Source of the DNA: Sweltsa coloradensis
Lineage: Eukaryota > Arthropoda > Insecta > Plecoptera > Chloroperlidae
Direction of reading: 5' to 3'
Length of the DNA stretch: 64,000 nt
Assembly: GCA_024449915.1 (NCBI GenBank)
Contig: JAMZAV010001758.1
Location: forward strand, 1-64,000
Shown here piece by piece: positions 23,070 through 35,717 of this stretch (positions within the stretch are counted from its first letter, which is position 1; each line of letters begins with the position of its first letter). Made by a program: the position numbers and the translations under genes. The notes below the pieces were generated by a model. That model searched no databases, had not been told where the DNA came from, and was given only the letters and a program-made list of their open reading frames with translations.

Positions 23070-23404
23070 AATATAGAATAAGAATAATATTGCATGAAAG
23101 TAAAACCTACATAATCTTGTAACCTTAATTCACATAATTACTATTCTGTAAGTTTTAAATTTATACAATCTGTAATTTTCTTCAATTTGCATCTACACAC
23201 ATACATATATTTTAAGTTCGAAAATTAGTTTCTAAATGTCATAAATTTTGTTATGACCTGTATCGTAACTTTATGCCTTCTGCACTATACAATAGTCACT
23301 TAAGACTTAAGTTAACTAGAAGAACAATATGTATTTTTAGAAGTTTTCTTGTTATTATATTATATTGCACTTGTAGGACTACGGTCCCGTTGACAATAAA
23401 GATC
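23070..23404 (+). mobile_element. LINE 3' UTR following the truncated ORF
   Basis: An AT-rich tail downstream of the ORF stop, ending with the polyadenylation-like AATAAAG and then an A-rich stretch where the foldback element E1 begins. Confidence 0.45.
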
Positions 23405-23852
23405 AAATTACTATCTAAAAAAGGGACAAAAAAGCTCATCTTCCCTTCCACATTTGCGCATTTTTAATTCATAAACGTACAGTGTCCCGTTACAACGTCA
23501 TTGAAAAGCTTGGCAAAATGGAATTTGCAATTATTTATTTAAACGTAAAAGTTTATCAAAATTATTTTATTCTATTAATTAAAACGTAATGGTCATACAA
23601 ATTCTATTTTGCCAAGCTTTTCAAGAATGTTGTTACGGGACACTGTATGTTTATGAATTAAGAATGCGCAAATGTGGAAGGGTAGATGAGCTTGGCCTCT
23701 TTTTAGATCACATTTCTTTTCAGTGTGTAAGGTTTGGCTGTATTTTTACAAGTTTTTGTTTTGTGTGGGATCTCATTACTTTTTCAAGTTCCATTGCAAA
23801 ATTATTTGTTAAGAAAAAATAATTTTATTGCTATGGTATTACCAATTAACAA
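23405..23852. repeat. Foldback element E, copy 1
   Basis: The left arm (TCTTCCCTTCCACATTTGCG, ACGTACAGTGTCCCGTTACA, AAAAGCTTGGCAAAAT) is mirrored from about 23600 by ATTTTGCCAAGCTTTTC, CGGGACACTGTATGT and GCGCAAATGTGGAAGGGTAG. The right arm extends further, to the CATTGCAAAATTATTTGTTA and GCTATGGTATTACC region. The left arm is truncated. See copy 2 at 57438. Confidence 0.8.
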
Positions 23853-24334
23853 AAGAATGTAAAATATCTAGTGGTCCAAAGACTGGCTGTTTGTAAACAA
23901 TTTAGATTTTTTTTTCGTTTTTTATTTATGAATTGCCACATACTTTACATTTTACAGTGACCATGACCAGTATAACAACTAATGATTAACAACGATGCAT
24001 GATGATGAAGAAGGGAAGAGGGGTTACTCGGTACCGGCACGTAGCCTACTCCTTTCGAAAAGTATCAAGAGGACCAACGGCTTTGCGTTCCATCCGAAAG
24101 GACGGTGTAACCTTGACAGTCATATAGGTTCCTCCACTAATCCGGACTGCCGAGCAGACGTCAAGGAGAACGAAGCCGTCACACAAGGTTTCCAACACTC
24201 GTCTGCTCTAGCCAGCAGTATAGGTGTGTTTCAGGGCAGAGTGTTCACCCACTCAACCCCTGACCACGCCCGATGTTGCTTAACTTCTGTATTCGAGTGA
24301 GAACCGGTTAAACGACCGCGGCTAAACTGCTGGC
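23853..24334. other. Spacer with a 101-codon open frame, not recognised
   Basis: The frame at 23995-24300 (plus) has balanced composition (GKRGYSVPARSLLLSKS..) but no domain I know. It ends just before repeat K, and could be repeat-derived. Confidence 0.25.
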
Positions 24335-24555
24335 TAAGTTACTTGTTGATTGTTTGCCTGTATAAGGCTTATATAAAAACCTTTAGGCTTTGTTTGGAAG
24401 CCTTTCAGCAAACTTTTTCAACTTTTTCTTTCAAAAGGCACTATACCACTATAACTTTAATGTCCATGTAGAATATGAACGTTGAAGCCCCACCAGTTTG
24501 GTCATAATCGATGGCCAATTGAAACTGACGAATTAGTAAGTAGCCAATAGCCTGT

Positions 24556-24571
24556 AGTAGTAGTAGAAGAA

Positions 24572-24651
<80 letters not shown>

Positions 24652-24654
24652 TTA
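24556..24654. repeat. (TAG)n microsatellite tract 1
   Basis: About 100 bases of TAG repeat with occasional TAGAAG variants. Open frames through it (poly-Leu, poly-Tyr, poly-Thr) are artefacts. Confidence 0.95.
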
Positions 24655-25250
<596 letters not shown>

Positions 25251-25252
<2 letters not shown>

Positions 25253-26118
25253 TTTTTTTTTTTTTTTTAAAGATGCCTTTATTGAACAATTTGTTTACAG
25301 ATACAATCGATTGTCCTGCGAAGCTGCAAAACAGCTTATCTGCAGGTTCAAATCTTTTTATACATGTGTACATAGTAATACAATAAATCAATCCCTTGGA
25401 ATCCAGTTCCTATGTCAATACAGATGATATTTCCATTACAGTGATGCATTCTTGACAAACAAAATTAAATTAAATTGATTATTTCTTTTTAATATTGCAA
25501 CATTGAATTTAAATATTCCCTAGAATGAAATTGAGGTATAACAAAATTCAATAATAAACAACCAAAAAACAAAAAAAACAAAAAACCAAAAACAAAATAA
25601 AATAAAATAAAAATAAGTAACACACCCTAAACAAAAGAAACAGTATTGCATTATTTTTTAACGATTTAATAGGTGCATCATGTAGGTTATTAAAAACAAC
25701 GTAACTTTTTATTTTTCAATTTTTTTAAATATGTAATCTTTTAAACTTTCCTTTAATTTTGCAAAGGTTTGAACGTTTTTGACATTTTCAGGCAATTCAT
25801 TGCATAACGCCGGTACAGCATAATGTATGCAACGCAAACCGTAGTTGGTGTACACACGTGGAACCACATACATACAATCATTTCCACTCCGTGTATGGTA
25901 CGTACTTTTATACTTTTCAGACTTGATATTGAAAAGGTGTTTAATAATAAAATAATAAAAATACATTTGCTGCACCGGCAGAATGTTACAATATTTGTAA
26001 GTTTAAATAGTGTTATAATTTTTAACAACATTTGTTGAGCAAAACAAAGAGCGCACAATAGAATTTTGCATTACTTCCAGAGGAGACAGAGTGAGTGTAG
26101 ACGCCGATCCCCAAGCAG
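25251..26118 (-). mobile_element. 5'-truncated LINE with RT C-terminus and 3' UTR
   Basis: Read on the minus strand, the element begins inside the RT (LTLSPLEVMQNSIVRSLF near 26105-26050), continues to the C-terminal frame at 25975-25709, and ends with CAATAAAGGCATCTTT plus a poly-A (poly-T on the plus strand) at 25250. The L-x-L-S-P-L-E-x-x-Q-N-x-I-x-R pattern is typical of the region following the RT in several animal LINE clades. The fragment sits between two (TAG)n tracts. Confidence 0.72.
25709..25975 (-). pseudogene. LINE ORF2 C-terminal frame
   Basis: Eighty-eight codons containing THTRSG-like HTRSGNDC, VVPRVYTNYG, and CNELPENVKN, ending FAKLKESLKDYIF. This matches the usual animal LINE C-terminus: T-R-[SN]-x(5)-P-x-x-x-T-x-[YF]-G, then a W-N-x-L-P position (here C-N-E-L-P), then F-K-x-x-L-K-x-x-[LI]-[FL]. 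The preceding RT piece is in another frame, so at least one frameshift separates them. Confidence 0.7.
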
Positions 26119-26323
<205 letters not shown>

Positions 26324-26545
26324 TCCATAATTAAAGACCAAGGAGGAATGTTCGTACCCCAGCCAAATTTGGTATGTGTTGTCAGGTACCCAAATCCCCT
26401 TGATTTTGATAGTTTTTAAGTTCACGTCACGTTTCATGACGGCTGGGTGACACCTCGAAATCACCCCAACTCTGCTTGCTGTATAAGGTGCCAGAGTGTG
26501 TAGCGCACCGCGGCCTGGCTGCGGCACCCTAACGGGCACCTAGAA

Positions 26546-28820
26546 ACATCGTTATATTTTTTTATACATGCTCACAACTTCACAAGTCTTATTCTGACAA
26601 ATTCACCTGACACTTTTTTGATGAGATTTGTAGTTTTTTAATTAAAATATGTGAAATATAGATTTGCTACAAAAACATACATTTCCAACAATGCAAAAAA
26701 ACATAAATAACAAACAAAACGAAAATTATAAAAATCCCTCTGGTGAATGTTTAGATGTATTGTTTTTCAATCTTCACTTTTTAAATATATATTTTTTAAA
26801 AAACATGTAAAGTGGAAACCTTAGCATTTTTAAAACGCTGTTTTAACCATGTAAATGATTGTTGTTGGAAAATTACAAAGAATTTTTAACTTTTTTTTGG
26901 TATTAATTTCAATAATATAGTAACAAATTTAAAATGTGTACAAGAAATGGTTTAGAAAATTTCAATTGCAGTGAAAATATCCCCAACAGTACCCAACCAT
27001 TTTGCATTTTATGTTGACATTGCTGATATAGAATATTTTTATAGAGAAAAAATGGTAACCCCCCCCCCCCCCTCAATGTTTGAAATTAATGACGCGACAC
27101 CATGACCATTTAATTTATAGAATGTGAGAACAAGCAATTAAAATGAATATTGTCTGCTAGTTCAGGGGCGCCACCAAGAAGATCGATGGACGGCGAATAA
27201 TTTTATTTTTGTATTTCTCGACCATATGTAGATTATACAGTTTCGCTGCCATATTATTTATTGTTGACAGGAATGAATTACAGTAAAACATGAACATTGC
27301 TGCAAAAAAATGTTAAAAAATAATTCTTTTGAGAGGAATTGCAAATCATTACAGGCACGTGTACGCCGTAAATAATTTAATGTTCCAACACCTCGCTGAA
27401 AACAAAGTCTTGGCGCACATTGTACGGCTTAAATTACTTGTTTTAAACTCACATTCTCAATTGTTTCCACAAATTAATGACACCATTGTTTCTTGAATAT
27501 AAAACTCCCTGTTTATAGGCTATTTGATTTTTACTACCACAACACGAGCAATATTGTGATTAAATTGGATGTGGATCGTAAATATCTGCGGTTTGAACAA
27601 TAGGGTCATAAAATGTAATTGTATCATTGTTATAATGTTAAGTAACACGCGCTGAATGGCTAAGGATCATCGAGATGATTGGATTTTACATTGAGGAGGG
27701 GGGGGGGGGGGGGGGGGTAGTTTGCGTTCAACCCTTTCACCACTCAATTTAATTCGTCAAGATTCAAAGAAAAATATTTCGTTCAGACTTACAAGTTATG
27801 AATTTAGAAACTAACAGAAAAGTTATTGGGTCCACCATGACACGTTTCTTTTTGTCAAACTTGGTATTTTTCGAGCTAGGTCCCATCGGCAGAAATCTCC
27901 CATGAGAAATAACATGGGAACGATCTTTATGCCCCGTGACCTTGGAGGATTTTGATCCAAACAAATATTAGTATTTATTGGCATACTCAGCCTTTTCTGT
28001 AAATCCTCCACAATATTTTGTTTTTATTATTATTCATTTTAGATTGGTATGATGCTCTATAGTATCTATGTGGAACAAAAAAGAAGCAGAAATTTCACAA
28101 AAGGCGAATTTTAAAAAAATTCTGGAATGTAAAGAATCAAATTCGAGTTAAATCACAGTTGCAAGATGTTATTTTTTAAACGGTCATTTTTGTGCAGTAC
28201 TGTTACAGTACTAGAGATTATGTGGTAAAAAATAATTTTTGAAGGTAATAGCCCCTGAAACAATTAAAATTCAGCAATTTTTTATTTTAGGGGGATTTTT
28301 AATTATGATTTTGAAGAAATGTTTGAAAATTTTGGATTGTGAATAAAAGTTTAATTCTAAGTTAAAATGTTAAATTGTAAAAGTTGACTTAGAAAAGTTT
28401 ATTTTCTGAAATGTTTGCATGTTTTATATTTTGTTTATCTCAAATACTAGCAACAACAATATAATAAATTTCCCGGACAAACCAAAATGTTGTCGATTCA
28501 GCTGTTTTTGCACATATGTATAATATATTTATTTCTTATAAAAAAAAAAAAAAAAAATGCCGTCAAATTTGAAAACATCAACATTTATCCGCATTTAATT
28601 TAGAAACTGTTGATGTCCACTATATTGGACCTCAGTAGCGCGAGGGTTGTATCGAAATCTCGCTACTCCTAGAAAAGTGGGGTCCATTAAGTTAGCCACA
28701 CCCAATAAGAAATATGACTGAAGGAATACACCATATTTTTGCACTAATTTTGCACCAAAATAAACCACCAATTTCAATTTTTGCACCACTCGCATACATG
28801 ACTTATTCAAAATTTAAGTG
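26546..28820. other. AT-rich intergenic or intronic stretch, nothing recognised
   Basis: There are no frames above background. Homopolymers include a C run at 27059-27073 and a G run at about 27698-27717. Two small frames near 27764-28011 (minus) overlap each other and show no motif. Confidence 0.5.
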
Positions 28821-28899
28821 GGCGGGACCAACTTCCCAGCAAACACAAAAACAGAGCCCCGTACCGGGAACACATCGTATTTTCCAGCCCAAGCGCTAC

Positions 28900-29125
28900 T
28901 GGGCAGGTACCATGTCCATGGTACTGGGCCAGCAAAAAAAAGTCCTATCACCTTCCTATGCCAGCGGTACCGGTCCTGTGTGGCGTTATGTCCTGTTTGT
29001 ATGTTGTTCGCGGCACCGGGCCGGTACGTCGTCCTCGGCAACTTGCTGGTACGTCGTCCTCGGCACAGGGCCGGTACGTCGTTCGCGGTGCCGGGTCATT
29101 AAGTATCGGCTGTACCGGGTCATTA
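28900..29125 (+). repeat. GC-rich degenerate minisatellite (unit about 27-30 bp)
   Basis: The words GGTACGTCGTCCTCGGCA, GGTACGTCGTCCTCGGCAC and GGTACGTCGTTCGCGG follow each other between about 29020 and 29092. Related CACCGGGCCGGTACG and CTGTACCGGGTCATTA words lie on either side. The local GC content is well above the surroundings. Confidence 0.6.
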
Positions 29126-29679
29126 CGGTCTCGATGGCACGCGCCTAGCATTAAAAACTCAAAAGGCACTACGCTGGCGCCATCTAGTATTCACGCAAAT
29201 AACCCAATTTGTAAACATATTTTTAAAAATTAATCATTTTTAATTAAGATTTTCAACCAAGATCATGTTACAGACAGTGTATTGTTTTGTCTGCATCTAT
29301 GTTATTAGATTTATTTAGTTGTCCTCCTTTGTAAATCAGTTTTTATAACTGAATAGGATAGACGTTAAATAAATATAAATATAGATAAATAAACAAAGTA
29401 TGAAGATAGAACATAATATACAGATATATATTTTATCGCCATGAGCCGGACTTGAACACGAGAAACCTTCCTCCGTTCCTCCACTCGAACACTGCACCTA
29501 TGAGTAGCTGGGCGCGTTAGCTGGCTTGAGCGTCTAGCTAGCCCATGGGCGGGTAATTCGAAACAAAACACTGCAGAACGTAACATGCGTTTACGACTAA
29601 AGTTGTAATAAGAACTGCTATTAATTATTTTCTTTCTTACACTGATATGGTTATTTGTGGGCGAACTTAGATTTAATTA
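29126..29679. other. Unique spacer with possible tRNA-like remnant
   Basis: ATGAGCCGGACTTGAACACG near 29443 resembles the minus-strand T-arm of a tRNA-derived repeat, but no other arm can be placed. Otherwise nothing is recognised. Confidence 0.35.
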
Positions 29680-30452
29680 TTGGATGAGCGTAGCGAGCGT
29701 AGCGAGCGAAGCGAAGATTCCATTTCACTACACTGGAGAAAAAAATCCGGAATGTTTTTTTTTCTTTCCTTCATTCTTTTTTTTCTGTATTTTTGTGTGT
29801 TTGTCAGCACGATTCCGGCTAAACCGATACTCCGATTGCGATGAAATTTTATGGAGGCCTTCGAAATCTCTAAACTTAGAACTGCCACGTTTTTTAGCGC
29901 AATCGGAAAAAATTTTCTTATAAAAAACGCAATTTTTCGATTTTTTCGATTTTTAAAATATTTCTTCGACTTATAACACCTACACGCTTTATCCGATCGT
30001 AATGATTTTTTCACAGAACCTTAATTTTATGAATTAAGATATTCGTGTGAAATTTGAGCGTAATCGAAAAATTATTTTTCATAAAAATCGAAATTTTACG
30101 GGTTTTTTCTGTTTAAAACAATTCTTTGACTTGTAACGCCTACATGCTTTATCCTATTGTAATGATTTTTTTACAGAACCTTAATTTTATGAATTAATAT
30201 ACTCGTGTTAAATTTGAGCGCAATCGAATAATTATTTCTTATGAAAATTGCAATTTTACGATTTTTTTAAAAAAATTACGATTTATTAAAAAAATTAAGT
30301 TAATTTTTTGTTTTATTTAATTTAATTAAAAAAAATCTTCGACTAAGTAAAAAAATTTTCACAGAACAACAGAAAATCCGCGTAACACATGGCAGCTCAA
30401 TGCACCTATTACGCTCATCCAACAACGCGGCGGGACTTAAGCGTTTTCCTAG
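29680..30452 (+). mobile_element. Helitron-like short element, family A copy 3
   Basis: Host ..AATTA, then TTGGATGAGCGTAGCG at the 5' end. The 3' end is CGCTCATCCAA, AACGC..GCGTT, TTTTCCTAG, then host TTTATTAA. Insertion is therefore between A and T with no duplication. The interior is about 90 percent alike, by eye, to copies 1, 2 and 4. Confidence 0.82.
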
Positions 30453-30822
30453 TTTATTAATAATTTCAATGATATGCTCAACAAATACACTGGAAAAAAC
30501 ATTATATCGGGTTTAAAATAATGAAATACTGTTCGTATTAGTTATTATATTTAAAATTTGTTAATACATGACGTGCACTAGGCAGAAAAAAATGTTATCT
30601 AAAATTGGCTATTTATACAACAAGACAACCCAATAATTTAGGTCTATACTTGTATAAAAAGAAGCATTATCCGAAAGTAAATTCGTACAGCAGTCAGACT
30701 TTTTCAAACTTAATGTGAAACATAAATAAATAATACGTAGGAATTCGTAATACGTAGGCGAATACATGAATTTGGTTCATTACGAGAACTCTAAAAAGTT
30801 AATGACCAAGTAATTTTTTTAA
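30453..30822. other. Short unique spacer between family A and C copies
   Basis: AT-rich. Nothing recognised. Confidence 0.4.
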
Positions 30823-31087
30823 CTAGGAAAACGCTCAGTTGGACGCGTTGTTGAGCGAGCACCGGTACGTGCAACACGACCCGAGTACGACATTCCCATA
30901 ATGTTACATACCAATAAGTCTTTAAGGTCTTGACCAATTAAGCTGAAAATTTGTAAAATAGGAGAGAATGGATAAAATCCACCGCCATCTAGAGGACCTT
31001 GACATCATTTCTTTGGGAAAAATTATTTTACTCTTGATTTCTTCTAGGTGGCAGTACATAGTGACCAGAATTCTTGTGCGACTTTTC

Positions 31088-31101
31088 GTTGCCATGGTAA
31101 C
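31088..31101. promoter_or_regulatory. RFX X-box-like palindrome in family C copy 2, site 1
   Basis: GTTGCCATGGTAAC fits the RFX factor consensus (GTTNCC, a short spacer, then GGNAAC-type half-site). The motif match is exact. Function is inferred. Confidence 0.5.
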
Positions 31102-31399
31102 GTTACTTTTGTTAAAATGTAATTTTTATCTACACTACTTATCGGATCAAAATAAAATTAACATATTCGTGACCGGACGGACATTCTGAATGATTTGGCT
31201 ACCTCAGATTTTGTCGCCGTTTAGTTTTTTTTAAAAACTTTAGATTAACTTTAATGTAACTTTATAAATTTTTGAACGATTTTACCACAAAACTAATGGC
31301 ATTCAATCGGGAACGAAACTTGCGGATGATAAAAATTTCAACTCGATCCGAGCCTCCGTTTGACCGCTATCATTAGCCAAAAAAGCTGTGCGACTTTCC

Positions 31400-31413
31400 G
31401 TTGCCATGGTAAC
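31400..31413. promoter_or_regulatory. RFX X-box-like palindrome in family C copy 2, site 2
   Basis: The same 14-mer GTTGCCATGGTAAC, 312 bp from site 1, in the second internal unit. Confidence 0.5.
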
Positions 31414-31770
31414 GGGACTTTGTTATAATGTAATTTCCATCTACACTACTTATCGGATCAAAATAAAAATAACATATTTGTGATCGGACGGACATTCTAA
31501 ATGATTTGGCCACCTCAGATTTTGTCGCCGTTAAGTTTGAAAAAAAAACTTTCGATTAACTTTAATGTAACTTTTTAACTTTTTGAACAATTTTGCCACA
31601 AAACTATACAGCAACCCGCCTAGGTGGTATGTACATGTGTGCAAAATTTCAGGTCGATCAGAGAAACAGTGCGACCTGTATCGAAGCAGTAACAGAAAAA
31701 AAATAACAGAAAAAAAACCGGACATTCGAGCCATAAGAGTCAAGTGGAGACGCTCGCTTCGCTCGCTCAA

Positions 31771-32179
31771 TGATTTTGAGTTTAAAATTTTTCCTTTTTT
31801 TACCACGAAAATGGTTGCCTTGGCGCTCGTCAACAGGCGAAATGATCTAACTTCTTTTCAATGCGAAACTAGGGAGAAAGAATGAAATGCTTGTCTAAAC
31901 TTCTATATCTCACAGCATTCACAACCGAAAACTTTTGAAGGAGAACTTTTTTTTTTTTTTAATTTTGTATTTGAGGGGGATATCACATCTTTTTGCTGTT
32001 TGTTTCATATCAAGGCGTGAAAATAATTGTAAACGATAATTCAAAGAAAGCAGGAAATTTAAAATGTAATTTTCCATTGAAATTTTAATCAGATGTATAA
32101 TACGGCCAGACGGAAGTTTGATTCACTTTCTACGTAAAAAGTATCAATATTTCGGGTGAAGTGAATAACTTATTTGTCA
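31771..32179. other. Unique spacer
   Basis: AT-rich, no frame or repeat recognised. Confidence 0.4.
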
Positions 32180-32935
32180 TTGGATGAGCGTAGCGAGAAA
32201 AGTGAAGACTTCAATTTCACTGACCCCCCAAAAAATTTAGCTCGGTTGTTGTTTGTTTTTTTTGTTGTTGTCTGTTTGTTCGCACGATTCTGGGTAAACG
32301 GCATTAGCGATGTTGATGAAAATTGGAGGGGACCTTCGTTTTCTCTGAACTTAGACTTGCCACGTTTTTGGGTACAATCGAAGAAATATTTCTAATGAAT
32401 ATCGTACTTTTACGATTTTTTTCGGTTTTTAGTGTGATATTTTCGTGACATTTGGTCCGATTCTGACCAAACGGGTAGAGCTACAACGTTCATATTTCAC
32501 ATGGACATTAAGATTATGGTGATGTAGTACCTTTTGAAAGAAAAATTTGAAAAAGTTAGCCAGAATCTATAGAAATAAAGGTTTTAATTTAAGTTTTTCG
32601 ATTTTTAGTGCGATATTTTCGTCACATTTGGGCCGATTTTGACCAAACGGGTGGGTCTACAACGTTGAGATTTCACATGGACATGTAATTTATGGTGATG
32701 TAGTACCTTTTGAAAAAAAAGTTGAAAAAGTTAGCCAGAATCCATAGGAATAAAGGTTTTAATATGAGTTTTTTGAGGTGTATAATAACAATAAACAAGT
32801 AACAATAGAAACTTGACAACAATCACCTACAATGCATACAAAAAGCACTTGCAAAGGAAAAGTGGTCCTACGCAAACAAATAACTTACAAAAAAAGCTCA
32901 TCCATCAACGCGGCGGGACTTAAGCGTTTTCCTAG
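32180..32935 (+). mobile_element. Helitron-like element, family B copy 2
   Basis: Host ..TTGTCA, then TTGGATGAGCGTAGCG at the 5' end. The 3' end is AGCTCATCCA, CAACGC..AGCGTT, TTCCTAG, then host TTATAC. The interior has two units with ACCAAACGGGT and TTGAAAAAGTTAGCCAGAATC. The element abuts the long-TIR element at 32945. Confidence 0.82.
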
Positions 32936-32944
32936 TTATACATA

Positions 32945-33875
32945 TAGTACAGGCAAATTAGACTTTGACCCGGACATTTAATGTTCCTCAAATATTATTG
33001 CGGGAATACGTTCAGGGGATGTCCCTGAACAAAAAACTCAAGTTCCCAAAAAATCCCACTTGGGGAAAATCCGCCATCTTGAAAAAACTCCGCCATGTTG
33101 TATTTTGCAGATTGTTTGCTCTCACAGGTGATCCAAGTGACCAAATGACTTGATTTTTTTTCCATTGTTATTATTTGCAACACCTTTTGATAGAAATAAT
33201 TAATTGTCATGGGAAAAAATTTGCCATCTTGAAAAAATTCAACCATTTTGAATTTTTGTTTTTTTCTGCTATAGCAGGCGTTTTAAGTGACCTAAAGACA
33301 TAACATAATTTCCTCTGTTATTATTTACAACCCCTATTGATAGAAATAATTAAATGTCATCTGCCCTCCTTCATAATAACCAGAATTTTTACTTTATTGC
33401 AAATCAATGCCACAAAAATAGCAACCAGCAAGTTCAATGTTATTTTTGCAGTTAATCGTTGCCAACTAATTAAAAACGTTAATATAATAATGAATCTTTT
33501 AGAGCAGTAAAGCCTAAAGGTTAATAATATTTTGATTTATTTGGACTGTACACTAAACTTGAAAATAGGCCTAAAGTAAACTAAGTGAAACAATATTTTG
33601 ACAACTATTCAGTTGTCTTCAATGGGTATAATGACATTTGACAAAATAAATCATTACATTAATTAAAAATGTATTGCGAGTATCAAGTCGTTTCAATTAA
33701 ATGTTTCATAGAACATCACTTACTTAGTGGTTTCCCTTGAATTCACCATCATTCAGCAGTCATCGTTGCTCCATCGAAATGTCATACCAAGAGTTTTCCA
33801 AAAAAAGAATTTACTGCTGTTCCTAAAACACTTTTATCGCATTCCTTGTACTGTCACGTAAGTTACTAAACCATC
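32945..33875 (+). repeat. Left terminal inverted repeat of element H
   Basis: Matches 35718-36456 in reverse complement, e.g. CAGGGGATGTCCCTGA, CCATTCAGCAGTC-type and ACTTAGTGGTTTCCCTTGAA words. It holds CCGCCATCTTG and CCGCCATGTTG, resembling YY1 sites, near 33071-33100. Confidence 0.85.
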
Positions 33876-34009
33876 CCCCTTACACATTTGTTCTTGAAAT
33901 GAATTTAGCCGACGACGCCTCCTAACTGGTGACATAAGACTCTCGCCACGACTATCACTATCATTATCAATTACACTGCCAAACAAATTTTGCGACATCC
34001 AACGTCTAT

Positions 34010-34477
34010 AGTTTGTTCATTCGAACGGTTCCGAGGTACAAGATCTAAGATTCAAGAAAGCGATAAGCAGCCTTTTGTGGTATGATTGCTACAAGTGTCT
34101 GGCGACAGCGATCGACAGGTAAAAAGTACTCCACGTGGAGTCCAAGGGACGGCTATCTACCAATCACAGCACGAATATGAGAAATTCAACTAATAGGAAG
34201 CAAGAAATCAATGTTTTGCCAAATATACAAAGAGACATGAGTTGACCCCTCCTTCCACAGGGTGTCTACGCAACTGACAATAAGATCTGCTCTCTCGCGC
34301 ATCTGAAAGTACACTGACCATTTACCCCACTTACTACATCTAGGTTTTACCACCCTGTAGCTACCTGCAAGATCATGCCTGACTCAAGACGCGAGCCATC
34401 ATACAATAGGAGACATAATTTGAAATTTTCTCAATCTTATCTCTTACCTCGGAACCGTTCGAATGAACAAACTATAC
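34010..34477. repeat. Nested foldback with perfect 32-bp terminal inverted repeats
   Basis: TATAGTTTGTTCATTCGAAC plus CGGTTCCGAGGTA at 34010-34041 is perfectly inverted at 34446-34477. The flanks CAACGTC and CAACGTT resemble a target duplication. It lies at the 3' end of the transposon gene and probably truncates it. Confidence 0.75.
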
Positions 34478-34479
34478 AA

Positions 34480-35286
34480 CGTTTTCGTCGTCTTCTAAAG
34501 TGGGAGCGCAGTTGAAACAACCATATCCCGTGCAGAAGCCACACATGCTGGAGCAAGTTAGTCCATTTTTTGGCATCTACAATTTGGGCCCTCACATCCC
34601 GTTTTACAGTTGAATGATACAATTCTGAGTAGTTTATCTGATTCGGATTGGCGTCTGTTGTCCATTCGCAAGTTTCCACTCCCAATCAGTAGGATTGAGG
34701 GGAACCTCTATCCATTTAACAACGACATCTGCTGAAGATGATCCATGGCATCGCCGGACATGCTTCGTGTCTTTTGTCGACGGCTTCTGGTAGCCGTCAA
34801 ATACCACCATTGTTTGAGCTTTAGTTTAGTTTTTATTTTTATTTTATTTTTAGCTATAGTGACGTTTTACATACGACACATACTGTTGACATATCTGCCT
34901 GTATGTAGAGTGTCGTATCCACACAACGCGGCGCAACAAGAAACCCCCGTCGATGGCGAATGTGGCGATGCTTCATTTGGGGGAAGGTCTTGTTCAGCTG
35001 GAGCAATTTCTTGCAGAGGCCTGAAGAGGGTGGAATTCGTACCCTTACGTAAAAAGAGTTCATCAAAAAGTGTAGGTGGTCTTGCTGACAGTTCGTAGGT
35101 GAGATACTCTGCAAGCTCCTCGTCAGTCCGGACGATGCACAACATTCAGTGGAAGAGCTGCGTAGGATTGATGTGGACTACATCATTGCGGACCTGGATA
35201 CCATTTAAGACAGTTGCCATAAATTTAACCTTCGCTTGCATTTTCAGGTAAATTTGACTGAACGGTTTCTCAACCATTGCCTTCAT
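34480..35286 (-). pseudogene. Decayed transposon-type protein: YEL..LFD, FDGY..PSTKD..H.RR and Cys-rich modules
   Basis: From a Met at 35286 the minus frame runs through FMATVLNGIQVRNDVVHINP to a TGA at 35148-35146, then continues in the same frame with DEELAEYLTYELS, PPTLFDELFLRKG and NSTLF. Near 34808-34690 it reads VVFDGYQKPSTKDTKHVRR followed by SADVVV and LNPTDWEWKLANG. Near 34625-34490, in two frames, a Cys-rich tail FNCKTGCEGPNCRCQK and CSSMCGFCTGYGC is visible. I recall this arrangement from uncharacterised, transposon-associated proteins of many animals (F-D-G-Y-x(2-3)-P-S-T-K-D-x-x-H-x-R-R). The biochemical role is not established to my knowledge. At least one stop and two frame changes make it a pseudogene. 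An AT-rich 45-base stretch near 34815-34860 could be an intron or insertion. Position inside long TIRs argues it served that element. Confidence 0.75.
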
Positions 35287-35717
35287 GGCTCCACATCTCT
35301 AGCACAGTCGCAATTGACACTTGTCTGTTGCCACCACATCGTTTGAAAGAGACACAAGCAGAGGTGAGACGCGCTGGAAGGGGCTGTGGAGATGTAACCA
35401 CTCTTGCATCTTTGTGGTGTCTTGGTGTCTCGTCTTTGACGGGACATGCGCATCTCGATGTGCGGTTCGGATGTGGCTAGGATGACTCCACAGAACTCTT
35501 CCAAAAGATGCTTTGTCGATGCTGGCAAATTGAATGCACCCATTTGGCAACGGTCGCTTCAGAAAGACCTCGGCCATGGGTAAAGCCGCCAGGAGCCAAT
35601 CGTAACTAAGTGTGACAGTGAAAATGATAGCGATGGCAAGAGTCTTATGTCGCCAGTTAAGAGGCGTCGCCGGCTCAATTAATTTCAAGGACAAATGGGT
35701 GGGGGGGTTAATATTTT

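Larger units (their letters stand above)
30823..31770 (-). mobile_element. Helitron-like element, family C copy 2
   Basis: The minus-strand 5' end is at 31770 (TTGAGCGAGCGAAGCGAGCG after host A) and the 3' end CTAG at 30823 is followed by host T. The inner inverted repeat is TTGAGCGAGC near 30850. It holds a tandem duplication of about 312 bp, each unit carrying GTTGCCATGGTAAC and CTACACTACTTATCGGATCA. No protein is encoded. Confidence 0.82.
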
